Assembly: GCA_039105265.1 (NCBI GenBank)
Contig: JAPFFF010000069.1
Coordinates: forward strand, 248,001-312,000
From: Tritrichomonas musculus
Lineage: Eukaryota; Parabasalia; Tritrichomonadida; Tritrichomonadidae
Length of the DNA: 64,000 nucleotides
Direction: 5' to 3'
A model generated the notes under the pieces. The model saw only the letters and a program-made list of their open reading frames with translations, made no database searches and was not told the origin of the DNA. Made by a program: the position numbers and the translations under genes. Within the stretch, counting starts at the first letter, position 1. Every line of letters begins with the position of its first letter. Below, piece after piece: positions 59,101 through 64,000 of the stretch.

Positions 59101-61567
59101 TTGTGATAATATTTTCACCATTTTCATTTCTGTCAAATTTGAGATATTGGCCTCCAATCCATCCAATCAATGTTTTTGTATTTGCAATTCGTCTATTTTC
59201 CATATCCTGAGACAATTCATTCGATGATGCATAATTTTTTGTTCTCATTTCTTCCATATCTCCTTGAATATCGATCCATTCTTTCAAACGAATACATGGT
59301 AACCCTTCAATTTGTTGTAATATTTTTGCCAACCAATTATTTCCATAGTTTGCAATATTCGGTTCCCTCACTTCATTTAACATTTCTTTATCTGATAATC
59401 CTCTTTTTGTTGGATCAGGACTTAATTGATTTATATAATTATCTAATACTTGGTCATCTGTCAATCCTGGAACTTCAAATGGTTGATCCATGTTTTCATC
59501 CTCTTCATTCGCTTGTTCTGCTTCTTTTGCAGCAAGTAATTTTTCTTGAATCTTCTTATCATAATAAATACGATAAACTTGACCCTCTCGTTCTGGATTT
59601 TGTTTCAAGAATGCATCTAAATCTTTCTTATATTGTTCATATTGTTCTTTTAGTAATTGATGAGTCATCTCTTCTTTTGCTTTTATTCTCACTGAATCAT
59701 CTGCTTTTTGATATTGTTGATCGATACTTTTTTGATATTCTCTAACTTTGTTTTGGAATGATTTGGCCAATGGATACCAATAATTGAAAAATTCCTCTGA
59801 ATTCCACTCCTGTGCATTCATCAAAAATTGCAGATTTGTGTATATCATTGCATTGAATGCTGTCCAATATTTTTCCATCTGATCAAAATTATTTGGATCA
59901 ACCATATCATTCAAAAATTGTTTCGCGTCTCCTGGATTCATTGGGTATTCCTTTGCAATTGTATTTGCAAATTGATTTGCTCCTACCAATGTTAATGGTA
60001 TTTCATTTTTATCCTTATCTACTGCACCATCATCTGATGCAAAATAAACAGGAAGAGAGTATCTCCAAATTTCATCTTTCCAATATGACTCATCATATTC
60101 AGCCTGTTCCTTTAATTCATTCGCTTTGTCTTTGTTGATAGCCAACAATTCTTTATCTTTTTCCATTAATATATTATTATAAATATCCACTGGATCTAAC
60201 AATGGTTGTGCTTTTGAGATTTCTGAATAACGTTGTTCAATTTTCAACCCACATGCTGCAATACTCACAGGATGTGTCGTATCTGCTTCATCGATAAATG
60301 ATTGGTATCTAGTGCATAATTCTTTCTTAGCTTTAGCGGCTTTTAATTTTCGAATATATTCATCTCTGGTTTTTTGTTCAATTATCCAACTAGATAAACT
60401 TTTCGTCTTATCTTGAGCAAACTTTACCAAATTTTTACTGACATCCTCAATATTTCTAATATTATCCATATCTTGAATTTTATTCTCTTCGCACCATTTA
60501 ATAAAATTTAATAGATCGGGTTTTGCTTTTTGGAAATCCAACCATTTTATTCCATTCAGAGCAAGTCGAATACAAACAATTGTGAAAAATGTTGGAATAT
60601 TTTGATAATTCTCTTTTCCCAATCGTTCGAAACAATCGATTAATTCATCTAATTCTATAATAACACTTTCTATTCCACCAGAAACAAAATCGTTATAATA
60701 ATCTTCAACCCTTATATCAAAATCATCAGGTGTTAATAATTCATCATTGGTTCCTGGAATTGTTCTCAATAAATATTGTTTTATTTTTTCTACGTCCTGA
60801 TATAATTTAAAATTGGGATTGCGTAATTGTTGCAAAACCGTCCAATTTATTTGATGCATATCAACATAGATGTCAGAATTTAGGAAAAAACGATAATTTC
60901 CCATTTTGACCTCATCGTTATCAAAAACTTTCTCATCCAATGATTTATCATAGAATTTTTGTCTGATTTCAATAAAAGTTTGCTGATAATATTCGTTATT
61001 ATGATAAATTCTTTGCAATAATTTCCACCAAAATGCAGCCTCAAATTCTGTAATTCCAACGAAATCATAGTTTAATTGATATATGCTATAATATTTCCAA
61101 TCTATCTCTTTCCAATAATTTTGAAGTGCAGTCACTCTTCCTCTTGCAAAATCACTTTTACAAATCATTAAATTCGGTCCATTATTATTTTTGAAATCAA
61201 TGAATTGATTATGTATTTTTTGAATATCGTATCCTGGAAAATAATTATCTCTAACTGTTTGAGCAAATAAAACGTCTACAACGAATCTTAAATAATGAAT
61301 CACGTCTAATCCTATAAACTGCATTTGTTCAGGAAAATTCATGTAATAATCAAACAATAAAGATAAATCAGGTATTGCATTGCCATTTTCCACACCAAAA
61401 TTTAATAATTCAATACAATTTGAATAAAAGAATTCAGCCATTTCTACATATGCAGCATTCGGAAATGCTATAGTATTTCTCCAAAGATGCCAACCCTTTT
61501 CACGTAAATTCGCTAATGCTAAATCTATTTTTTGATCTTGCGTTAATGGTTGTTGATTTTCAGTCAT
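50132..61567 (-). CDS. Giant 3,811-residue helical-repeat protein
   Basis: An uninterrupted 11.4-kb gene, nearly a quarter of the element. The N-terminal 200 residues look globular (KGWHLWRNTIAFPNAAYVEM). Residues from about 200 to 3,450 are degenerate helical modules of about 60-80 residues. These are rich in Lys, Glu, Tyr and Trp and of the form W/Y...L..Y...L...Y.......A...Y, as in FWDIYRLAEDAEYRDKRN. The last 350 residues are disordered: a Thr/Pro tract, basic segments and the repeat PVKPIID in three copies. No membrane segment or enzymatic motif. The length suggests a scaffold, tape-measure or inner-virion protein. The 775-residue protein at 15,488 has similar modules. Function unknown. 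Confidence 0.85.
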   Translation of the reverse strand: MTENQQPLTQDQKIDLALANLREKGWHLWRNTIAFPNAAYVEMAEFFYSNCIELLNFGVENGNAIPDLSLLFDYYMNFPEQMQFIGLDVIHYLRFVVDVLFAQTVRDNYFPGYDIQKIHNQFIDFKNNNGPNLMICKSDFARGRVTALQNYWKEIDWKYYSIYQLNYDFVGITEFEAAFWWKLLQRIYHNNEYYQQTFIEIRQKFYDKSLDEKVFDNDEVKMGNYRFFLNSDIYVDMHQINWTVLQQLRNPNFKLYQDVEKIKQYLLRTIPGTNDELLTPDDFDIRVEDYYNDFVSGGIESVIIELDELIDCFERLGKENYQNIPTFFTIVCIRLALNGIKWLDFQKAKPDLLNFIKWCEENKIQDMDNIRNIEDVSKNLVKFAQDKTKSLSSWIIEQKTRDEYIRKLKAAKAKKELCTRYQSFIDEADTTHPVSIAACGLKIEQRYSEISKAQPLLDPVDIYNNILMEKDKELLAINKDKANELKEQAEYDESYWKDEIWRYSLPVYFASDDGAVDKDKNEIPLTLVGANQFANTIAKEYPMNPGDAKQFLNDMVDPNNFDQMEKYWTAFNAMIYTNLQFLMNAQEWNSEEFFNYWYPLAKSFQNKVREYQKSIDQQYQKADDSVRIKAKEEMTHQLLKEQYEQYKKDLDAFLKQNPEREGQVYRIYYDKKIQEKLLAAKEAEQANEEDENMDQPFEVPGLTDDQVLDNYINQLSPDPTKRGLSDKEMLNEVREPNIANYGNNWLAKILQQIEGLPCIRLKEWIDIQGDMEEMRTKNYASSNELSQDMENRRIANTKTLIGWIGGQYLKFDRNENGENIITKLSMVGCSNGWTWTDFVHLCKLYKRSIDQFRQEISGIYQKLYESAGLKIGEDEFIDQVFDEMENLWTTRQQIKFKDQILEEWKERYANQIYLNDFQRIQSRLISSAKQIFKDFNLSDKIITGYVLQFFPDDKTTNWKTKETTAHNNLVAKREELERVKQIRNGMIETIIERKKKENEALNITNYNEKSDRDKFQQLYINGDRIIQDSLTEDLNQIMESSQTSLDNAVRKNIQKKVKEIYDSHGFSVDKDTIKSEANAIFTANNFDHDLNKLNIRLASSKNSIGLAFEEIIRTKIAPDIDVINAIAKYVSGVNSYDKNGEIQKYYQTHFSNEKEAIEFINNEAKKWHTREEEAIEKENARIIQTINQKYREAQRKFDDKDVKNVLGLFTSQDSIDAKENAYNQWIIDWDSAQKIIDKRTIEIRKTIEERMKITGERFNDNEVNNEIYLSHIYNNKKQNEVLNDLTKRLEKEQKMVEDTRKNIELETLKIQLKDAYGKEFNENLWNTILLDQTTPNINEKIKQMITDKNHQKGEDEKNLTNLLTECFSDAFSDYASGYTKFTPNAIESIMIANPECNTISKLVIYLNQHRKNFKWTGTIFKKWNKYQIWEEVADSRKFSEVGGKFDQLWILTESYADILKLFNYSVATLEQLKHHQRREEKVREYVESWETIKRQKNQTSSFMSEIEKYSQGKTKEEREDFEMEIIGHCESKEEISSYMKARGSYIALGKNMDNYADRLKFEDYYRNFSKEPDMVLKIESMVGNVPIENVPQITALEGQLMNTYPKKFSHKVFNSTKESWFKNNGKAYLLYLQYEQKYQEYLRFFQKRQNYDTFLDFSIHNGGDFTTLGTYITKEVNELTDAEKRIQTSISVLNKINELNELLPKENQYSVQTVAVAYRNETIPEIDSKLQNLINEQESYRNTNENLDEAIIRWRALFPEDLKSSTDWRTEFGSNGAAINAINKLSHIYEFWYRTHPYEGVNLWKYIHENAQDSINTAQEKLQKYYDENKYKYNTWDGNNLLKKYVQQYYQGFGRSIAEAAGFLFGKFDGNLEDCLKFFEGYEKNLKINQSFSKKGNKKFNDIGHFFNEYMSKNTKENKYTFLNQFKTDYKNYKKTRESWRTNKDYIKSQDILPKLKPEFISTITQVDMSWNEDEMYSKYLIPIAQLYYKQLHKGQDFDISNYAKDKVCFNAIVEKCDKKQKDLDTWDKSNIEATYISYQNSQQIESKLTWEQFKDKYQTPEKAQIAIDIDKYRKLIKEKLDITDEDLPGQTRFKGYHETEIGSQKRLDWLRRYYTNLTEKFNESWKSGTMLTIYNNFREKYSDDPDYSTIEKTASKYGFDYLTGKTDLNYRYHLALYKEKFNEEYKPSIAPEKNEEKEVIIEDIKKKIQSVDQYNNLNFLLVLQKYNSSAEHQLEVVDIVKNFGKDYSNAIIWLECEKLKNDIIALQPDTAEKVRAITNSITGKQELQTLYRDATKDAAAFQSTEFHQLLSKYNEYRNEHNSVDDIQRKFSTKDYIKCVNLMKCDILEKILVTNYKYTKENLKNVKESDAGLRLDHLQKIEMDLKKKIEEFESDPGVVKFWDIYRLAEDAEYRDKRNLLVAKKYDLDLAFNEVYSKAWNALSADEGIINGNSIKEKNQNYYILIDSWLKKKDIFDKDPLIQEYLNMPQNKVTITGLLKRYKSNTNPEEVRIDARCYVLNEMNKVVYEKYLKETNEKDDKYLTITDQKELAEYFRKKQEQHNKDQIDWKKLDPLRLEWNKIHTGDDKKFLKDWQAVYKYWNGQLQQATVELKLEKDKHNWQKEFQEPFIPPDKMSANDVLKKIQDYWKIYSRFYQNYSNFISNWKEYTSRYPTEKLTMDKIIDTYKSDVVTANNFLKYGILKSKYKSVYKKDYAIKNDYPTPEDIDALETEIATYSKRQEESKTDTELMDAFREMESKYDDNQETLRELLEKNKFDPKTTKFKLKIKNKIKDFETDYKIIYTLNQVEEFGSTPESRYNYLDKEYKRIQNEYSKLEAMPKIKEYLDYYNDDLGEGKSLKDLFSEETNGHNAYKTYYHILITVHNKLNPNKAKDTTKEPESYKRACDDLKLEIENIREAIKKFGGNSVWKKLTNSEKDELVAEYKNTSYGHVRMAMKTEIEEYNKKNDHEFKFDDIRKKFEKKGKELSLLNNYIKAALKYNYDENLEKIISDFNAEINDTTKEVDLNQEKDELSNAYEIVKYCKLTPLQKRYESAFGRKISLDQMMYYPYQIRDKVQWKIQNEKDLQFDIDTAYHANLARISHKESQEFQGIAKNEQVSFEKFLDKLRYDEESKTYSKVTEDELISLYKTAIKNYEQEKIATEKKINENIDAINKNLEEGSKVTKEELKGLTYSAKDLDYVNAILDFKPLYENHFGKTKINVKDIVNKFAPDTKNIDWMYVLESIAFIPLLDDHNTLQKKLGTMKTEDVTYVHKTYIEPEIAKRPEKKVKVDDIRNAYVKYKEQVKKEKKEYFKNLLEEYHKHIDDSSETYEKLAELYPSLDDLERYLKLNRYIAKTNKYYRDLKTNYKKENTLLKYDDYKDKPLNNLEPSIILLQQKENEAKKQWDDEKAKDDKEKEHKKKVEEKLKDLNSYRRKINMTEIGFERFKNQDTETALHEIQNMINEAQEKERQQNQNNGNTIGGALRNTGYTNPFNKPATTPTTNTTPTTTTTTPTTTNTDLTINDDSEKKEENVWAKRYEGGITSLIQQSSKGNVSIRQLLLEQQKKNKLSGRPSIMSQFNENLPPKPVVPYQTNSNINNLFSSKTTMTEEKETPIEKKPLVSPISEKPMTMTKIEPGKKINLLPTKVDEPEVIQTKSMTQILPRRGRKNAPLRFKVLAQKQKPIETKIEEKIDNDDDDDVEEVKPKKPTINTKAKGNKNLKKQKSERSKLLKKKKKEPKNKFDIDIEAKTKPKIIDEKSTIDKLDLSKTTPVKPIIDPVKPIIDPVKPIITSETPSVISNNPQLMKFLNSKL

Positions 61568-61616
61568 TTTTCAATAAAAATAAACATAAAACAACAAATA
61601 GTTAAAATTAAGTGGT

Positions 61617-62027
61617 TTATTCATCTGAATATTCTGGTTCCCCCAAATTTAGTGGGTCAACGAAGCAATCTCGTAACTCATCGACAAATTGATTCAATAC
61701 TTGTGCTTTTGTTTCCAATTGGACTTTCTTTTTTTCTTCTTCTTTTTTCAAATCGTCCAATTTATCTTGATTTTTATCAATTTTAAGCTCATTTTCAACA
61801 ATCATTTCCCATCTTGGATCGGACATTGAATTTTTCCCAATTTCAGAATTTATATAGCCGTTTTGTTCGGTGAGCCTTCGATTTTCTGATTCCAGTTTTT
61901 CGATTGTTTTCATGTCGTCGTTTAATGAATCAGCTAATTCCAATAACCTTGTTGTATCATAAATAAAGCTGCGTACTGTCTTTCTGAACACCTTAAGACT
62001 TTGCTTATCTTGCTTCCTGCTGTACAT
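61617..62027 (-). CDS. Coiled-coil protein, right subterminal
   Basis: A 136-residue protein starting MYSRKQDKQSLKVFRKTV. The start at 62,027 is chosen because the 22 upstream open codons are promoter, matching the decision for the plus-strand gene at 15,488 whose 5' leader is the same sequence. It has a helical body with heptads (MKTIEKLESENRRLTEQNG, KNQDKLDDLKKEEEKKK) and an acidic C-terminus. No family recognised. It converges on the start of the giant gene. Confidence 0.65.
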   Translation of the reverse strand: MYSRKQDKQSLKVFRKTVRSFIYDTTRLLELADSLNDDMKTIEKLESENRRLTEQNGYINSEIGKNSMSDPRWEMIVENELKIDKNQDKLDDLKKEEEKKKVQLETKAQVLNQFVDELRDCFVDPLNLGEPEYSDE

Positions 62028-62215
62028 GAAAAAAAGTGATGTGATGACCTCTCGCGAAAAAATTAGATTTTTGGTAAACGGTCTCCACCCCAAAACTTAG
62101 AGGGCACCCCTGCAACAAAACGGTCTCCATCCCTGCAACACCTAGGGCACCCCATGAGGGACCCAAATAAAAAAATATGATTTTTCGTGCTCACCTCATC
62201 ACATCATTTTTACTT
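62028..62215. promoter_or_regulatory. Right copy of the subterminal two-way promoter
   Basis: This is the inverted counterpart of 15,345-15,487. It has the same GAGGTCATCACATCAC-type box (minus strand), the GGTAAACGGTCTCCA block and the GGGACCCAAATAAAAAAATA and GTGCTCACCTCATCACATCA boxes (plus strand). The GC-rich middle block (AACGGTCTCCA...GGGCACCCC) occurs twice here and once on the left, which accounts for the extra 45 bases. Confidence 0.8.
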
Positions 62216-62707
62216 ATGTTCGCCATCTCCGAGTGCAACGTAGAGCCTACAGAGAACTATCCAATAGAGAACCTATCAGATCTTATCGATAAACACCCAG
62301 AAGATTTAGATTTAAATGAAGATGACTATATGTACCAGAGTTTATGTAAAATTGTTACTGCACAAGATTCACCATTCAATATTGGCCCAAAGCAAGCATT
62401 TGTCAGAAATTATTATCGTGAACTTCACAAATGCATAGAAATTCGACAAAAATTGTTTGAAACAACCCTTGATATAGTCAAATGTAAATTCAATTTCGAT
62501 GAAAATCTTTTTACGAGCATTTCTACCAGATTCTTTCAATTTTTCCCAAATGCCACAATTGATTGGACCCTAATGGATCCTCAAAGAGGAATGAACCAAT
62601 TTTTAGATTCATATGCAGAGCATTTATTTATTAGAATAGGATTTTACACAAGATGGATATACTATCCAATTGAATGCCATGCAAACGATTGGAAAGAATG
62701 CCTTTAA
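62216..62707 (+). CDS. Small protein of unknown function, right subterminal
   Basis: A 163-residue protein starting MFAISECNVEPTENYPIENL. The ATG at 62,216 lies right after CATCACATCATTTTTACTT. The frame upstream is the promoter shared with the left end. It is mostly helical with aromatic residues and a few Cys (SLCKIVTAQ, RFFQFFPNATIDW, FYTRWIYYPIECHANDW). The stop codon overlaps the inner edge of the right TIR, so it is the outermost gene. No family recognised. Unlike its left counterpart it is not acidic-repetitive, so only the promoters and not the genes are duplicated. Confidence 0.65.
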   Translation: MFAISECNVEPTENYPIENLSDLIDKHPEDLDLNEDDYMYQSLCKIVTAQDSPFNIGPKQAFVRNYYRELHKCIEIRQKLFETTLDIVKCKFNFDENLFTSISTRFFQFFPNATIDWTLMDPQRGMNQFLDSYAEHLFIRIGFYTRWIYYPIECHANDWKECL

Positions 62708-62932
62708 GTAAACCACACAATTAACAACTTTTTCTATAGCTTTTTTGATATTAACGATACGGGACCTCCTTCCTAGCAGAGCGTTGAGAGGAATCCTGAG
62801 AGCAGCCCAGTGGAAGATCATTAATGGGAGTGGGGGATCATACCTGACATAGCGGGGCTGGGGTCGCGGATGGGAAATATTTGACGCGGTTTTTGAACGA
62901 AGTGCAAAAATCGTGGCAAATATATAACTACT
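62703..62932 (-). repeat. Right terminal inverted repeat of the Maverick
   Basis: It matches the left TIR in reverse with three differences and ends TATATAACTACT. Its G+C-rich middle (GGGGCTGGGGTCGCGGATGG) contrasts sharply with the AT-rich flank. Confidence 0.95.
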
Positions 62933-64000
62933 TACTTTATTATTAAAAACACTGCTATATACTAAACAATTGTTTGTGAGATATAAGAAAATCAACTTTG
63001 GATATTTTAAAAAAATAAATTTAAAAAAATTCAGTACATCGGCCAATCGAACTAGAGGCAGAATCAAAAGGAGTATTAACAAATGCGCAAAATGGGTAAA
63101 TTAGAATGGAAAATATCTCAAATATCATATTTTCAAAAAATGAAAGTTTTTTATATATCTGAATATCTTTGAGACATATGAATATAATAAGCTTATTTTT
63201 CAAGATAAAATGCATATATTGGTATAAAAACTATATTATATTAGATTTTTCTTTAAATATATAGTAATAATAATATCTTTTTTTCATCAATCTTCGTTCA
63301 GTGTTTTAAAATTGAAATATATTTAATAATAAAAGTGATAAAAAGCAAATATGATAAATATAAAATAAAAAATTTGTTAATTATTAAATATGTTTATTAT
63401 GATTTTGATTTATGATTGGGATAATACCACTTTGTGACTAAAAAATCAGAATTAGACTGAGTATTCCTTTTCTGTTCATTAATTATTGTTTTTGGATTTA
63501 TCTTGTTTCTGGAATCAAAAGGTCATTTAATCTGCTAGAATGTCATCTCTGCATCAACTTCAGATGTAGAAATTGGAAAGAGTCTTGCTGCAATATTTGC
63601 TAGATTAAAACAGAGCTTTTGCATAAATTATACAAAATTACATTAAAACACATTTTGGTTTTTGTTAAAGGTTTTCTATTAATATTCAATAAACTCTTTA
63701 GTTATTAAGCTTGCCTTTAGTTTTTTTTTTTAAAAAATAATTTTTTCATTTATTTAAAACCGCATATTTAAAATGGTTAACCAAGCCTTGTATATAGATT
63801 TACAAAAATCGTTTTACGATCATTTTTTATTCAATATCTTGCTATTTTTTATTCAATTTGTGATATTTTCTATTCAATTTTTGCTATTTTTAATTCAATT
63901 TTTGCTATTTTTCATTCAAATTCTTGAAATTTCAGCATTCAATTTTCAATGAAAAAATTTCAAGAAATTGAAGGAAAAATATCAAGAAATTGAATGAAAA
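62933..64000. other. AT-rich right flank
   Basis: No gene is supported. Open frames that cross the TIR edge on the minus strand (62624-63082, 63021-63215) read through the TIR or AT-rich DNA and show no coding texture. The flank does not resemble the left flank beyond base composition. Confidence 0.5.
63825..64000. repeat. Tandem and inverted TTCAATTTTTGCTATTTTT repeat
   Basis: About four to five units of a 22-24-base ATTCAATTTTTGCTATTTTT motif are followed by an inverted part. TTTTCATTCAAATTCTTGAA (from about 63,908) faces TTCAAGAAATTGAAGG and TCAAGAAATTGAATGAAAA near the window edge. The structure continues past the end of the window. Confidence 0.7.

Larger units (their letters stand above)
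14463..62932 (+). mobile_element. Maverick/Polinton, 48.5 kb, largely intact
   Basis: The element starts with 5'-AG and ends with CT-3', as Polintons do, and has terminal inverted repeats of about 230 bp. It encodes the family's hallmark set: retroviral-type integrase (18,752-20,140), protein-primed family B polymerase (to 32,598), FtsK/HerA-type ATPase (48,711-49,574) and capsid-like proteins (44,238-47,895). It adds an SF3 helicase, a KilA-N protein, fibre-like proteins and a 3,811-residue protein. At 48,470 bp it is two to three times the usual 15-25 kb. The TIRs differ at only three places, which suggests a recent insertion. It looks mostly whole, with roughly three to five apparent breaks. 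Candidate target duplication is imperfect (TATTT/TACTT), so the insertion footprint is unresolved. Confidence 0.95.

Noticed and set aside
59170-59745. 191-codon plus-strand frame inside the giant gene, and several other plus-strand frames there
   Set aside because: They are antisense shadows of a long coding sequence, with Leu/Phe/His-rich translation and no promoter boxes.
14463-62932. LTR retrotransposon or integrated retrovirus, suggested by the rve integrase
   Set aside because: Ends are inverted and not direct repeats, there is no reverse transcriptase, and the polymerase is family B.
62624-63215. Minus-strand frames across the right TIR and its flank
   Set aside because: They read through the TIR into AT-rich DNA. 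The part inside the TIR would have to exist at the left end too, and it has no coding texture.
1-64000. tRNA, rRNA or spliceosomal RNA genes
   Set aside because: No cloverleaf with A/B box or rRNA-like stretch was noticed on reading. A covariance-model scan would be decisive and could not be run.

Overview
The window looks like nuclear DNA of a trichomonad (Trichomonas or Tritrichomonas type parabasalid). The evidence is intron-free genes with the standard code, extremely AT-rich gene-poor spacers, starts preceded by a TCA(C/T)TTTT initiator-like box within about 10-25 bases of the ATG, and a very large Maverick/Polinton, an element class well known from these protists. The species is inferred, not proven.

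Layout. Positions 1-14,462 are host-side DNA. They hold one intact gene for a membrane-anchored glycoside hydrolase family 2 enzyme (372-2522, minus), a foldback repeat with a minisatellite core (3,878-5,278), and a candidate DNA transposon of about 5.5 kb (5,196-10,742) with diverged inverted ends around a DDE-transposase-like gene. Its gene is one frame divided by a single in-frame stop. A gene-free stretch with several small inverted-repeat (MITE-like) elements follows. Positions 14,463-62,932 are one Maverick/Polinton of 48,470 bp with terminal inverted repeats of about 230 bp that differ at only three places, so the insertion looks young. Positions 62,933-64,000 are AT-rich flank with simple repeats.

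Inside the Maverick the genes form blocks. The two ends carry matching divergent gene pairs driven by inverted copies of the same two-way promoter. The left-centre block (18.7-32.8 kb) is the replication and integration module: a retroviral-type integrase, a superfamily 3 helicase, a KilA-N protein, a protein-primed family B DNA polymerase and many small coiled-coil proteins. Nearly all of these have an AACGGTT/TTTTGACA box plus a TCA(C/T)TTTT initiator. The right-centre block (33-50 kb) is the virion module: basic DNA-binding proteins, two fibre-like proteins, a small candidate minor capsid protein, two tandem capsid-like paralogues, an amphipathic small protein, a 43-residue membrane protein and an FtsK/HerA-type packaging ATPase. 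These lack the AACGGTT/TTTTGACA box, which suggests an early/late programme. The far right holds a single 3,811-residue gene of helical repeats, nearly a quarter of the element.

The core replication and capsid genes look open. The element as a whole has a few apparent breaks (roughly three to five). No maturation protease could be recognised with confidence. Most small proteins have no family that I recognise, and assignments of capsid, fibre and minor virion roles rest on size, composition, position and partial motifs.
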